Below are positions 29,508-38,253 of a stretch of DNA of 64,000 nucleotides, piece by piece. Made by a program: the position numbers and the translations under genes. Below the pieces are notes generated by a model. The model saw only the letters and a list, made by a program, of their open reading frames with translations, ran no database searches and had not been told where the DNA came from. Every line of letters begins with the position of its first letter. The first letter of the stretch is position 1. The stretch is taken from NCBI GenBank assembly GCA_963803085.1, contig CAWDLE010000017.1, positions 124,001-188,000 of the forward strand. The letters run 5' to 3'. The stretch is from JACVRW01 sp963803085. Its GTDB lineage: Bacteria > Actinomycetota > Thermoleophilia > Solirubrobacterales > Thermoleophilaceae.

Positions 29508-31844
29508 ATGGCCGCTGTGCGTGTAGCACTCGTGTCGCCTTATTCGTACACGTATCCGGGCGGCGTCGGGCGTCATGTGGAAGCCCTGGCCCAAGAGCTG
29601 ACCGGGCTGGGCCACGAGGTCCGGCTATTGGCGCCCTACGACCCCGATGACCGTTTGGCACGTGTACTCCACCGCGGTGCTTCACCGCAGCCCCGGCCCC
29701 TGCCCGATCACCTGATCTCGCTCGGCCGGACTTTCGGGCTGCCGATGAACGGCGCCGTGACGAACCTGACGGGCCCGCTCGGCGACACGATCGGCGTGCT
29801 GCGGCGCGAGCTGCGCAGCGGCAACTACGACCTGGTTCACGTGCACGAGCCCAACGTGCCCGTGGTGTCCTGGTATGCCACAGAGATGGCGCGCGTGCCG
29901 GTGGTTGGCACGTTCCACACGTACTCCACGAGTGTCGCGGTGGGCAAGTTCACGGCGAACTTCGCCGGCGCTCGCCGGCTCTACTCGAAGCTGAGCGCGC
30001 GCATCGCCGTCTCGGAGGCGGCGCAGTGGACGGCGCAGCGCTTCTACGGCGGGCGCTACCGGATCGTGCCGAACGGCGTGGACCTGTCCGCAGCGCGACC
30101 GGATCACCTTCGCCCGAACGAGGAGCTGAAGCTCCTGTTCGTGGGTCGCGCCGAGGAGCGCAAGGGCCTGCCGGTGCTGCTCCGCGCGTTCGAGGCGCTG
30201 CGGGGCGCGGGCGTGCAGGCACGCCTCACGGTGGCGGGCCCCACGGCCGAGGAGGTCGAGCCGCTGCTGCTCGAGCCGGAGGGCGTGGAGCTCGCCGGCC
30301 AGGTGGACGACGCCGAGAAGTGGCGCCTGCTGGGCGAGGCGGACGTGCTCTGCGCGCCCTCGCTCGGCGGCGAGAGCTTCGGCATGGTGCTCACCGAGGC
30401 ATTTGCATCCGGCACGCCGGTGGTGGCCTCCGACATCGCGGGCTACCGCGACGTCGCGCGGCATAACCAGGACAGCGTGCTCGTGCCCATGGGGGATGCC
30501 GTGGCACTCGGGGAGACCCTGCGCGCGCTGGCCTTCGATCCCGACAGGCGGATGCGAATGGCCGAAGCCGCTCGCGAGCGCGCCAACCGCTTCGCGTGGC
30601 CGAACGTGGCGCGCGAGGTCACAGAGGTCTACGAGAAGGCGCTGAGCGCACCGCAGGCCGAACGGCGCAGCACGCGCGTGGCGCAGCGCGCGGGCTTCGC
30701 GCCCACCGAGCCCGGGCCGCGCGTGGGCCCGCAGCGCCTGCCATCACTGGAGCCGAAGGACCCCACCGCCGGGCGTCGCCGCGCGGCCCGGACGGCGCGC
30801 CGGGTGCTGGTGGCAGCCGGTGTCGCTGCAGGCGCCGGCCTTACCGTCCTCGCGCTGCGGCGGCTCGGCATTGAGTCGATCGGCCGCGCGATCGTGGCCG
30901 CCACGCCGGTCTGGGTGCTCGTCGCCTTCGCGCTGATGTGCGCGTCGATGCTGCTGCGCGCGGAGGCGTGGAACGCGATTCTGCGCGCCGCACTGCCCGG
31001 CACCCGCGTCCGCCGCCGCGACACCGCGCGCGGCACGATGATCGGCGTGCTGATGTCCGCGACCCTGCCCGCGCGACTCGGCGAGCCCTCGCGTGCGTTG
31101 ATCGTGGCCAGACGCGTGGGGCGCGTGCGGGACCGCTTCCCGATCGTGCTCGGCACGCTCGTCTCCCAGACGCTCCTGAACCTGCTCGCGCTCGTGGTGC
31201 TCGGGGCCGTGATGTTCAACACCGTCGGCCTCTTCCAGGGCAACGAGGACGCGCTCGTGGTGGCCACGATCGCCCCTGTTTTCGTACTGGCGCTCGTGCT
31301 CTCCGCGCCGTGGCTGCTTCGGCGCGGCAAGCCCAGCCGCTTCCAGCGCGTGCAGCAAGCCGCCGCGCTCGTCCGCGGCGCGATGCTGCAGGTGCGCTCG
31401 GGCCTCCAGGTCTTCCGCAAGCCGAAGCTGGGCGGATGGGCGGCGCTGATGCAGCTCTCCGCCTGGGGGATCCAGTGGCTTGCCTGCTACCTCCTGCTGG
31501 TGGCGCTGGGCCTCGACGATGAGGCCGGCGTGGGTGCCGCGGCCGCTGTGCTGTTCGCCGTGAACGTCACGGCGGCGCTGCCTGCCACCCCGTCGAACCT
31601 GGGCGTCTTCCAGGCCGCCTGTGTGGCGGTGCTGTCCGCGTACGGAGTGAGCAAGACGAACGCCCTCGCCTACGGGATCATTCTCCAAGGCGTGGAGATC
31701 GCAACCGCGGTCGCGATGGGCATGCCCGCGCTCGTGCGCGAGGGCATGACCTGGCGCGATCTGCGCCTGCGCGCGCTGCATGCCGCTCCCGTGGAGCTCG
31801 GGCACGCCGCCCGGCGCGGTGAAGCGGCCGAGGCCGAGGCTTAG
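29508..31844 (+). CDS. GT4 glycosyltransferase fused to a lysylphosphatidylglycerol-synthase-type flippase domain
   Basis: A 778-residue two-domain protein. Residues 1-385 are a GT4/PimA-like transferase: VALVSPYSYTYPGGVGRHV at the start, VHVHEPNVP, FHTYSTS, the VPNGVD turn and GGESFGMVLTEAF near residue 290, with the two glutamates of the EX7E motif. A basic linker follows. From about residue 430 there are about eight transmembrane helices with SATLPARLGEPSRALIVARR and ALPATPSNLGVFQ, the UPF0104/MprF flippase signature. It probably glycosylates a lipid on the inner face and flips it, in one polypeptide. ATG 29508 gives the best N-terminus. The fusion is continuous, with no stop or frame change at the junction. 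Confidence 0.9.
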   Translation: MAAVRVALVSPYSYTYPGGVGRHVEALAQELTGLGHEVRLLAPYDPDDRLARVLHRGASPQPRPLPDHLISLGRTFGLPMNGAVTNLTGPLGDTIGVLRRELRSGNYDLVHVHEPNVPVVSWYATEMARVPVVGTFHTYSTSVAVGKFTANFAGARRLYSKLSARIAVSEAAQWTAQRFYGGRYRIVPNGVDLSAARPDHLRPNEELKLLFVGRAEERKGLPVLLRAFEALRGAGVQARLTVAGPTAEEVEPLLLEPEGVELAGQVDDAEKWRLLGEADVLCAPSLGGESFGMVLTEAFASGTPVVASDIAGYRDVARHNQDSVLVPMGDAVALGETLRALAFDPDRRMRMAEAARERANRFAWPNVAREVTEVYEKALSAPQAERRSTRVAQRAGFAPTEPGPRVGPQRLPSLEPKDPTAGRRRAARTARRVLVAAGVAAGAGLTVLALRRLGIESIGRAIVAATPVWVLVAFALMCASMLLRAEAWNAILRAALPGTRVRRRDTARGTMIGVLMSATLPARLGEPSRALIVARRVGRVRDRFPIVLGTLVSQTLLNLLALVVLGAVMFNTVGLFQGNEDALVVATIAPVFVLALVLSAPWLLRRGKPSRFQRVQQAAALVRGAMLQVRSGLQVFRKPKLGGWAALMQLSAWGIQWLACYLLLVALGLDDEAGVGAAAAVLFAVNVTAALPATPSNLGVFQAACVAVLSAYGVSKTNALAYGIILQGVEIATAVAMGMPALVREGMTWRDLRLRALHAAPVELGHAARRGEAAEAEA

Positions 31845-31870
31845 GCCCGGTTGGACGAAGTAGTACGTAT

Positions 31871-31890
31871 GTCCCCTGAATGGGGACTTT
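31871..31890 (+). terminator. hairpin with short T-run after the GT4-flippase gene
   Basis: gtcccc (31871-31876) and ggggac (31882-31887) enclose tgaat, followed by ttt. It is 26 nt after the stop at 31844. Confidence 0.55.
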
Positions 31891-31952
31891 CATCAGTCGT
31901 CCAGGGGGGTTCAGTGGGGCCCCCAGGATGACGACAACTCCACTGAGAGCCC

Positions 31953-33137
31953 ATGGAAAGCGGGAATTTTGCTGAGGCACAACTTCGCGCCCTGATTGAC
32001 GTGGCCGCTGTGGCCGCCGGGGCGCACCGGCTCGAGGATGTCCTCGAGCTGGCGGCCGAGCGATCCCTGAAAGCAGTCGGCGGGGCCTCGCTCGCCATCT
32101 CTCGTTTGGATACGGAGGCCGGCCTCATCCGGACCCTTGTGAACGTCGGTGAGCTCGGGCCGGGCGAAGAGCGCTTTCCCGAGGACGAGACCTACTCGAT
32201 GGACGACTATCCCTCGATGCGGCGGGCCATGCGCGAGGGCGGCAGCGCGCTCGGCGCGATCGACGACCCCGACACCGATCCGGCGCAGCGCGAGCTGCTC
32301 AGGCGACTCGGCAAGGAGTCGAGCCTGGCCGTCCCCATCCTGCTGGCCGGCGAGCCCTGGGGCGAGCTCGAGGTGATGAGCGCACCGGGCCGTCCGCGGC
32401 TGGCGCGCGGCGACGAGATTTTCCTTCGCGCGATCGCGGACCAGCTCGTGGGGGCCATCCACAGGGCAGAGCTGTTCGCTCAGGTGGAGGCGCTCGCCTA
32501 CACCGACTCGCTCACCGGGCTCGCCAGCCGGCGCGCCGTCGAAGCAGCACTCGAGGACGCGTGCGACGCGGCCAGCGCTCCGGGCTCGCCGGCGATCGTG
32601 CTCTGTGACATCGACGACCTCAAGCAGGTGAACGACAGCGGCGGCCACGAGGCCGGGGACGCCGTGCTCTGCCGCGCGGCCGAGGCGCTCGTCGAGGCCG
32701 CCGCGCCCCACGAGGACGCGGTGGTGGGGCGCTTCGGCGGGGACGAGTTCTGCATCCTGCTCCCATCCGGCACCGCGGAGGACGCCAGGAGCCTGGCGCT
32801 CGAGGCCGTGCGACGGCTCGACTCCGTGGGCGGCGAGCGGATGTCCTGTGGCGTCGCCGCGCGGACGGAAGAGGCCACTACGCCCGCCGAGCTGCTGCGC
32901 GCGGCGGACGAGGCCCAGTACCGCGCCAAGCGGGCCGGCGCCGGGGTCGACGTGCTGGTGGCGGGCGAGGTCGTGGAGGACAGCGCATCCACCGCCGGTC
33001 GCGACCGCGCATTCCGCGTCAGCGATCCCAGTGCACAGCTCGCCCGATCGCTCCTCGACTTGCTCGACAACTTGAACGGCGAGCCCGCTGAGGAGCGGCT
33101 CGCGCGGGTTCGCGCTCGACTCGAGCGCGAGGCCTGA
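31953..33137 (+). CDS. GAF-GGDEF diguanylate cyclase
   Basis: A 394-residue protein. Residues 1-175 form a GAF sensor domain (LRALIDVAAVAAGA at the start, SSLAVPILLAGEPWGELEV near its end). Residues 185-340 are a GGDEF domain: LAYTDSLTGLASRRA, IVLCDIDDLKQVND and GRFGGDEFCIL, the intact active site. It should make cyclic di-GMP. ADEAQYRAKRAG is the usual C-terminal helix. No RxxD inhibitory site could be confidently placed. ATG 31953. The segment 31891-31952 upstream is GC-rich with no clear promoter. Confidence 0.92.
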   Translation: MESGNFAEAQLRALIDVAAVAAGAHRLEDVLELAAERSLKAVGGASLAISRLDTEAGLIRTLVNVGELGPGEERFPEDETYSMDDYPSMRRAMREGGSALGAIDDPDTDPAQRELLRRLGKESSLAVPILLAGEPWGELEVMSAPGRPRLARGDEIFLRAIADQLVGAIHRAELFAQVEALAYTDSLTGLASRRAVEAALEDACDAASAPGSPAIVLCDIDDLKQVNDSGGHEAGDAVLCRAAEALVEAAAPHEDAVVGRFGGDEFCILLPSGTAEDARSLALEAVRRLDSVGGERMSCGVAARTEEATTPAELLRAADEAQYRAKRAGAGVDVLVAGEVVEDSASTAGRDRAFRVSDPSAQLARSLLDLLDNLNGEPAEERLARVRARLEREA

Positions 33138-33161
33138 TTCCGAGCGGTGGGCCAGCCCCGG

Positions 33162-33845
33162 CTAGAAGGCGACCGGCTTGCCGTCGCGAAAGAATCCGCC
33201 GGTGGGGCCGTCATCCGGGAGGGTCGCGAGCCAGACGATCCCTGCGGCACCGTCCTCGACGGGCTTCTCCGCGCCGAACTGCCCGCCCATGTCGGTCTTA
33301 ACGAAGCCCGGGCACGCAGAGTTGACCTTCACGCCCGCGTCCTCAAGCTCGGTGGAGAGGATCCGCGTCATCGCGTTGAGCGCAGCCTTCGAGATCCGGT
33401 AGCCGGGCGACCATCCGCCCATCTCCGCCACGCCGCCCATCCCGCTCGACACGTTCACGATGCGCGCGTGCTCGCTCTCGCGCAGCAGCGGCAGCAGCGC
33501 GATGGTGAGCCGGTACGCCCCGAAGAAGTTCGTGTCGAGGGCGGCCTGGATCGCGTCGAAGTCGGGCTCGGCGCCGGCCACTCCGAAGTCCGAGCCGATG
33601 CCCGCGTTGTTCACGAGCACGTCGAGCGCCCCGGGGTCCTCGCGGACCGCCGCGGCCGCGCGTTCGATCGACGCCGGGTCGGACACGTCGAGCTGGAGCG
33701 GCCGTCCCCCGACCGCCTGCGCCGCCTCGCGGGCCTTCGCCTCGTCGCGCGCCGCCACGATCACGTCGTAGCCAAGTCCGGCGAGCTGGCGGGCCGTCTC
33801 GCGGCCGATGCCGCGATTGGCGCCACTGACGAGAGCGACAGGCAC
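33162..33845 (-). CDS. short-chain dehydrogenase/reductase
   Basis: A 227-residue classical SDR. VALVSGANRGIGRETA (TGxxxGxG-type loop, with Ser for Thr), LVNNAGIG, NVSSGMGG and the catalytic YRISKAAL (Tyr-x-x-x-Lys). CPGFVKTDMGG is the cofactor-side loop. Resembles plant carbonyl reductases that take NADPH. Substrate unknown. GTG 33845 has TAGTCT 8 nt upstream on the minus strand, overlapping the promoter of the divergent subtilase. Confidence 0.92.
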   Translation of the reverse strand: MPVALVSGANRGIGRETARQLAGLGYDVIVAARDEAKAREAAQAVGGRPLQLDVSDPASIERAAAAVREDPGALDVLVNNAGIGSDFGVAGAEPDFDAIQAALDTNFFGAYRLTIALLPLLRESEHARIVNVSSGMGGVAEMGGWSPGYRISKAALNAMTRILSTELEDAGVKVNSACPGFVKTDMGGQFGAEKPVEDGAAGIVWLATLPDDGPTGGFFRDGKPVAF

Positions 33846-33853
33846 GGCCCGGC

Positions 33854-33863
33854 AGACTACCCT
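33854..33863. promoter_or_regulatory. overlapping divergent leaderless promoters
   Basis: Minus-strand TAGTCT (complement of 33854-33859) is 8 nt from GTG 33845. Plus-strand TACCCT (33858-33863) is 8 nt from GTG 33872. The hexamers overlap by 2 nt, so the two genes probably cannot be transcribed at the same instant. Confidence 0.55.
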
Positions 33864-33871
33864 CGCTCTCG

Positions 33872-36048
33872 GTGAGGACTCGTCACCGCTTCTCCGTGCT
33901 GGTCCTGGTCGCCGCCGTGGCCGCGGCTCTCGCACCCGCGGCGAGCGCAGCGGAGCGCTTCGTGCCCGGGGAGGCGCTCGTTCGCTACGAGCCCGGAACC
34001 ACTTCGGCCGAGCGCGCCGCCGCGCGCGAGCGGGCGGACGTGACGCTCGAGGAGGTGCTCGGGCTCCCGCGCACCCAGCTCGTCAGCTTCCACGACTCGG
34101 TGGGCTCGGCGGTGGCCCGGCTGGAGCGCTCAGCGGCGGTGCTCGACGCCCAGCCGAACTACCGCTACCGCGCCACCGCGGGCGCCCCGGATGACAGCTT
34201 CTTCGCCCAGCAGTGGGGGCTCGGCGCGTCGCCGGGCGTGGACGTGCTTCCCGCGTGGGAGCGTACGCGCGGCGCCGGGCAAGTGATCGCCGTCGTGGAC
34301 TCGGGCGTGGACCTGACGCACCCGGACCTGATCGGGAACCTCTGGGCCAATCCTGGCGAGACCGCGGGCAACGGACTCGACGACGACGCCAACGGCAAGG
34401 TCGACGACCTGCACGGCTACGACTTCGTCGACGCCGACGCAGACCCGGACGACTTCCACTTCCACGGAACGCACGTGGCCGGGATCGCGGCGGCCGTGGC
34501 CGGCAACGCCGAGGGCGCGGCCGGGGTGGCGCCCGAGGCACGGCTGATGGCCCTGCGCGCCCTGGACGGGAACGGCTCCGGCAGCACGTCTGACATCGCA
34601 GACGCGGTCCGGTACGCAGCCCTGGAGGGTGCCCAGGTGATCAACCTCAGCCTGGCCGGCCTGGCCGGCGGCTCCGGGGACCCGGTCTTCTTCCAGGCCG
34701 TGCAGGTGGCCCAGGCGGCCGACGCGGTGGTGGTGGCGGCTGCCGGTAACGCGGGCTCCGACAACGACTCAACCGCGACGGTCCCCTGCACGCTCCCCGC
34801 CTCGAACCTCATCTGCGTGGCCGCGCTCGACCCGAGCGGCGCGCTCGCGGGCTACTCGAACCACGGGTTCACCACTGTCGATGTGGGCGCCCCGGGCACG
34901 GCGATCGTGAGCTCCAAGACCGATTGGGGCGCGCCGCTCTTCACGGAGAACTTCGACGCCGGCTTGGGCGCCTGGACGAGCTTCGCAGGCACCAGCTCAT
35001 TCGCCGAGGCCACGCCGGGCGCCGGCGGCTCAGCCAAGGCCGCGACCGACAGCCCGGCGGGCCCGTACGAGGCGAACTCAGACGCCGTGCTTACGAAGTC
35101 GAGCCCGCTGCTGCTCGACGGACGCGGCTGCCGGATGCACTTCGACTTGAAATCGGACGTCGATGTGCTCCGATGACTTCCTGGTAGGGGCCGTGACCGA
35201 CGATCTCGACGTGTCAGATGGCCTTCGCCTGGGCGAGAAGTTCCCTGTGTTCGACACCGCGGAGGTCTCGCTGTCGCGTCTCGACGGCCGGGCTGACGTG
35301 TACCCCGTCGTTCGAGCTCTACTCGGATGCCTCAGCGCAGGGCGACGGGGTGACGGTGGACAACGTGCGCGTCCTCTGCCGCGACGAGACGTACCTCAAC
35401 TCGATCGTGCCACCGAACGACTACGCGGATGCGGATGCCGGCAGCTACATGAGGATCAGCGGAACCTCGATGGCCACGCCGCACGTGTCTGGCGTGGCCG
35501 CGCTGGTCCGCGCCGCGGCGCCGAGCACGAGCGCCGCTCAGGTGGTCAGCGCGATCGAGCAGGGTGGTCGGCCGTCCGGGGCTCTGCTCGGGCGCACGAG
35601 CAGCGGCAAGGAGGTCGACGCCCTCGGGGCCATCAATGCGGCCGTGGGCACGGGAACGCCGCCGGTCACCTTCATCCAACCCGCTGTCACGGTTCAGTCG
35701 CAGCCGGTCCGGCGGACGGCCCGCCGTCCGGGTCCCGCCGGTTTCGCCAGCCGCTTCCGGGTGGACCCGCGCGGGCGCATCACGATCCGAATCGCAGGCG
35801 ATCCACGCGTGCGGGGCACCTTCACCCTGCGCGCCGGCACTCGCCGGAGGGTGGTCTTGAAGGCGTCCTTCCGGACCTCTCGCCGCGGCCGCGCGGTGCT
35901 GCGCGAACGCCTGAACGCCCCGGGCCGCCGGCTCCTACGGCGCGGCGGTGGCCGGCTGCGTGCCGGGGTGAGGGTCGTGCTGACGAACGCGGCCGGGCTG
36001 CGAAGCGTCACGACCCAGAACCCGGTCGTGCTCGCGCTGCGCCGCTGA
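33872..36048 (+). pseudogene. secreted S8 subtilisin-like peptidase 1, with two single-base frameshifts
   Basis: Signal peptide (residues 1-27, FSVLVLVAAVAAALAPAASA), fervidolysin-type prodomain (RFVPGEALVRYEPGT), and an S8 catalytic domain: Asp in VVDSGVD, His in FHGTHVAGIA, Ser in GTSMATPHVSG. The frame that carries Asp and His ends at 35176; the Ser lies in another frame. Dropping one base near 35165 and one near 35307 joins them into 724 residues matching the neighbouring peptidase, including an inserted beta-rich segment (LFTENFDAGLGAWTSF to NVRVLCRD). The tail is Arg-rich. GTG start behind a leaderless promoter. As assembled, the first fragment lacks the nucleophile and would be inactive. 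Sequencing error or recent decay are both possible. Confidence 0.85.
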
Positions 36049-36090
36049 CTCGCGCTCAGACCCGCTTCGACGTACCGTGTACGCAGCTTG

Positions 36091-38214
36091 ATGGCCCGCA
36101 AGCTCATCGCCGTGCCCGTCCTGGTCCTTGCCGCGGCAGTGCCCGCCGCTGCGAGCGCTGAGGTCACGACCAGTGCGCCCGACCACCGCTACGTGCCCGG
36201 AGAGGCACTCGTGACCTACGCGCCGGGCACCGATGCCTCGGAGCGCCGCGAGCTTCGGAGGGCCGCCGACGTGGACTTCGAGGAGTCGATGCTGCTGGCG
36301 CGAACCCAGGTGGTGAGCTTCGACGGCCCGGTGCGCGATGCCGTTGCGCGCCTCGAGGACCAGCCGGGCGTGGTCGACGTGCAGCCGAACTACACCTACC
36401 ACGCGCTGGCCGCAGCTCCGAACGACACGCACTTCGGGCATCTGTGGGGGCTCGGCGCCACGCCGGGTGTGGGTGCCCTGCCAGCGTGGGACCGCTCGCT
36501 TGGCGCGGGCCAGGTGATCGCCATTGTGGACACGGGCGTGGATCTGACGCACCCGGATCTCGTGCCGAACCTGTGGAATGGCCCCGGCGGCATCCACGGT
36601 CACGACTTCGTGGACGACGACGACGTTCCGGACGACTTCAACCTTCACGGCACCCACGTGGCCGGCACGGCGGCCGCGGCCGCGAACAACGTGGTGGGCG
36701 TGGCAGGCGTCGCACCGCAGGCGCAGATCATGGCCATCCGCTCGCTGGACGCGGACGGCAGCGGCAGCACCTTCGCGATAGCGAGCGGGATCGCCTTCGC
36801 GGCGAACTCCGGGGCGGGCGTCATCAACCTGAGCCTGGGTAATCCCGGCGGCCCCGACGACCAGCTCCTGAGCAGCGCGATCAGGCTGGCGGAATCGATG
36901 GGTGCCGTCGTGGTTGCCGCCGCAGGCAACGGCGGAGACGACGGTGTGGGCGACAACAACGACGTCGAGCCCACGACTCCGTGCACACTCCCGAACGCCA
37001 ACCTCATCTGTGTCGCGTCGGTCACGAGAACCGGTGCCCGTTCCGATTTCTCGAACTTCGGCCCCACGACGGTCGATCTGGGCGCCCCGGGAGGCGACGG
37101 AAGCGGCAACCCCGACAACGACATCCTCAGCGCGAAGCCGGCGTGGGCGAACCTGTTCCCGGAGAACTTCAACGGCGGCTTCGCCGGTTGGACCGCCTCC
37201 CACACAGCGGGACTTGATTGGGGCCCCGCCGGCGGCGGCATCAGCGGAGATTCGGCGACCGACAGCCCGGCTGGGAACTATCAGAACAACACGAACTCGC
37301 AGTTCCAGCACACCGGCATCGACCTCACCGGACGCCGTGGCTGCCGCCTGGACTTCTTCCTCAGGGTCAACGGGGTAAACGCTGGAGACTCCGTGGGAGT
37401 GGGCGTCGCGGCAACGTCGCTCTTCACCCAGGAGTTCTCCGGGAACACGGGCGCGTTCTTCCAGCGCTTCGAGTTCGCCATACCGGGGGCGGACAACCAG
37501 AGCGACGTGAAGCCCACGTTCACGTTCCGGTCGGACGACACCGTCGTCGGCGACGGCGCGTACATCGACAACTTCAACCTCCTGTGCCGGGGGTCCAGCT
37601 ACCCCAACACGATCGCGAACGACGCCGCGGCCGACGGCGGCGACTACACGGCAATTGCCGGCACGTCGATGGCGGCGCCTCACGTGGCCGGCGTGGCCGC
37701 GCTGGTGCGCGCGGTGGATCCGGGCGCCTCGCCGTTTCAGATCGTCCAGGCCCTGAAGAACGGCGCGAATCCGGTCGCCGGCATGGCGGGAGTCACGGTC
37801 ACGGGCGGGGTGGTCGACGCGGTTCGCGCGATCGACGCGTCGCTCGCCACCCCCAACCAGCCGGCGGCGCCAACGCCGAAGCCCCCCGGCCGGCCGCGCT
37901 TCGGGAAGGTGTCCGTGAGCAACAGGGGCGTGGTCACGATGGTGGTGAAGGGCGATGCCCGCACCACCGGCGTGCTCACCCTCACCGCGAGGATCATCAC
38001 CGCCGCCCGGGTGAGGACCGTCGGGCGCAAGACGTTCAGGATCGGGAGCACCCGCAGGGCGACCGTCAAGGTCAAGCTGAAGAAGCCTGCGCGCAGGCAG
38101 CTGAAGCGTAAGAGGAAGTTGGCGGTGAAGGCGAAGGTGGTCCTGAAGAACGCGGCCGGGCTCACCAACAGCCGCACGGCGACGATTCGCCTGAAGCTGA
38201 GGCGCCGCCGGTAA
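36091..38214 (+). CDS. secreted S8 subtilisin-like peptidase 2
   Basis: A 707-residue intact paralogue of the preceding gene. Signal peptide (residues 1-22), prodomain YVPGEALVTYAPGT, catalytic Asp in IVDTGVDLTHPD, His in LHGTHVAGTA, Ser in AGTSMAAPHVAG. Between the strand ending DILSAKP and the Ser block lies a 150-residue insertion beginning LFPENFNGGFAGWTASHT and ending LLCRG, a beta-sandwich-like module inside the catalytic domain. The last 110 residues are Lys/Arg-rich beta repeats (KVSVSNRGVVTMVV), probably a wall- or polymer-binding end. ATG 36091 chosen; a TTG sits one codon upstream. Likely a tandem duplication with peptidase 1. Confidence 0.92.
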   Translation: MARKLIAVPVLVLAAAVPAAASAEVTTSAPDHRYVPGEALVTYAPGTDASERRELRRAADVDFEESMLLARTQVVSFDGPVRDAVARLEDQPGVVDVQPNYTYHALAAAPNDTHFGHLWGLGATPGVGALPAWDRSLGAGQVIAIVDTGVDLTHPDLVPNLWNGPGGIHGHDFVDDDDVPDDFNLHGTHVAGTAAAAANNVVGVAGVAPQAQIMAIRSLDADGSGSTFAIASGIAFAANSGAGVINLSLGNPGGPDDQLLSSAIRLAESMGAVVVAAAGNGGDDGVGDNNDVEPTTPCTLPNANLICVASVTRTGARSDFSNFGPTTVDLGAPGGDGSGNPDNDILSAKPAWANLFPENFNGGFAGWTASHTAGLDWGPAGGGISGDSATDSPAGNYQNNTNSQFQHTGIDLTGRRGCRLDFFLRVNGVNAGDSVGVGVAATSLFTQEFSGNTGAFFQRFEFAIPGADNQSDVKPTFTFRSDDTVVGDGAYIDNFNLLCRGSSYPNTIANDAAADGGDYTAIAGTSMAAPHVAGVAALVRAVDPGASPFQIVQALKNGANPVAGMAGVTVTGGVVDAVRAIDASLATPNQPAAPTPKPPGRPRFGKVSVSNRGVVTMVVKGDARTTGVLTLTARIITAARVRTVGRKTFRIGSTRRATVKVKLKKPARRQLKRKRKLAVKAKVVLKNAAGLTNSRTATIRLKLRRRR

Positions 38215-38238
38215 CCCTGACACGATCGTGTCAAGGTT
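38213..38238. promoter_or_regulatory. 16-bp perfect palindrome before metH
   Basis: tgacacgatcgtgtca (38218-38233) is perfectly self-complementary with no loop, and extends to 13-bp arms with one mismatch (38213-38238). The lack of a loop fits a dimeric repressor site better than a terminator. It lies between the peptidase stop and the metH promoter, directly upstream of the -10 at 38241. Confidence 0.5.
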
Positions 38239-38240
38239 GG

Positions 38241-38246
38241 TAACCT
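38241..38246 (+). promoter_or_regulatory. putative -10 hexamer TAACCT, leaderless, for metH
   Basis: TAACCT, 7 nt before TTG 38254. The 39-bp gap leaves no room for a cobalamin riboswitch. Confidence 0.45.
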
Positions 38247-38253
38247 GTCTTCC

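Noticed and set aside
38215..38253. Cobalamin riboswitch before metH
   Set aside because: The gap is 39 bp and lacks the B12-box; only a palindrome and a -10 are present.
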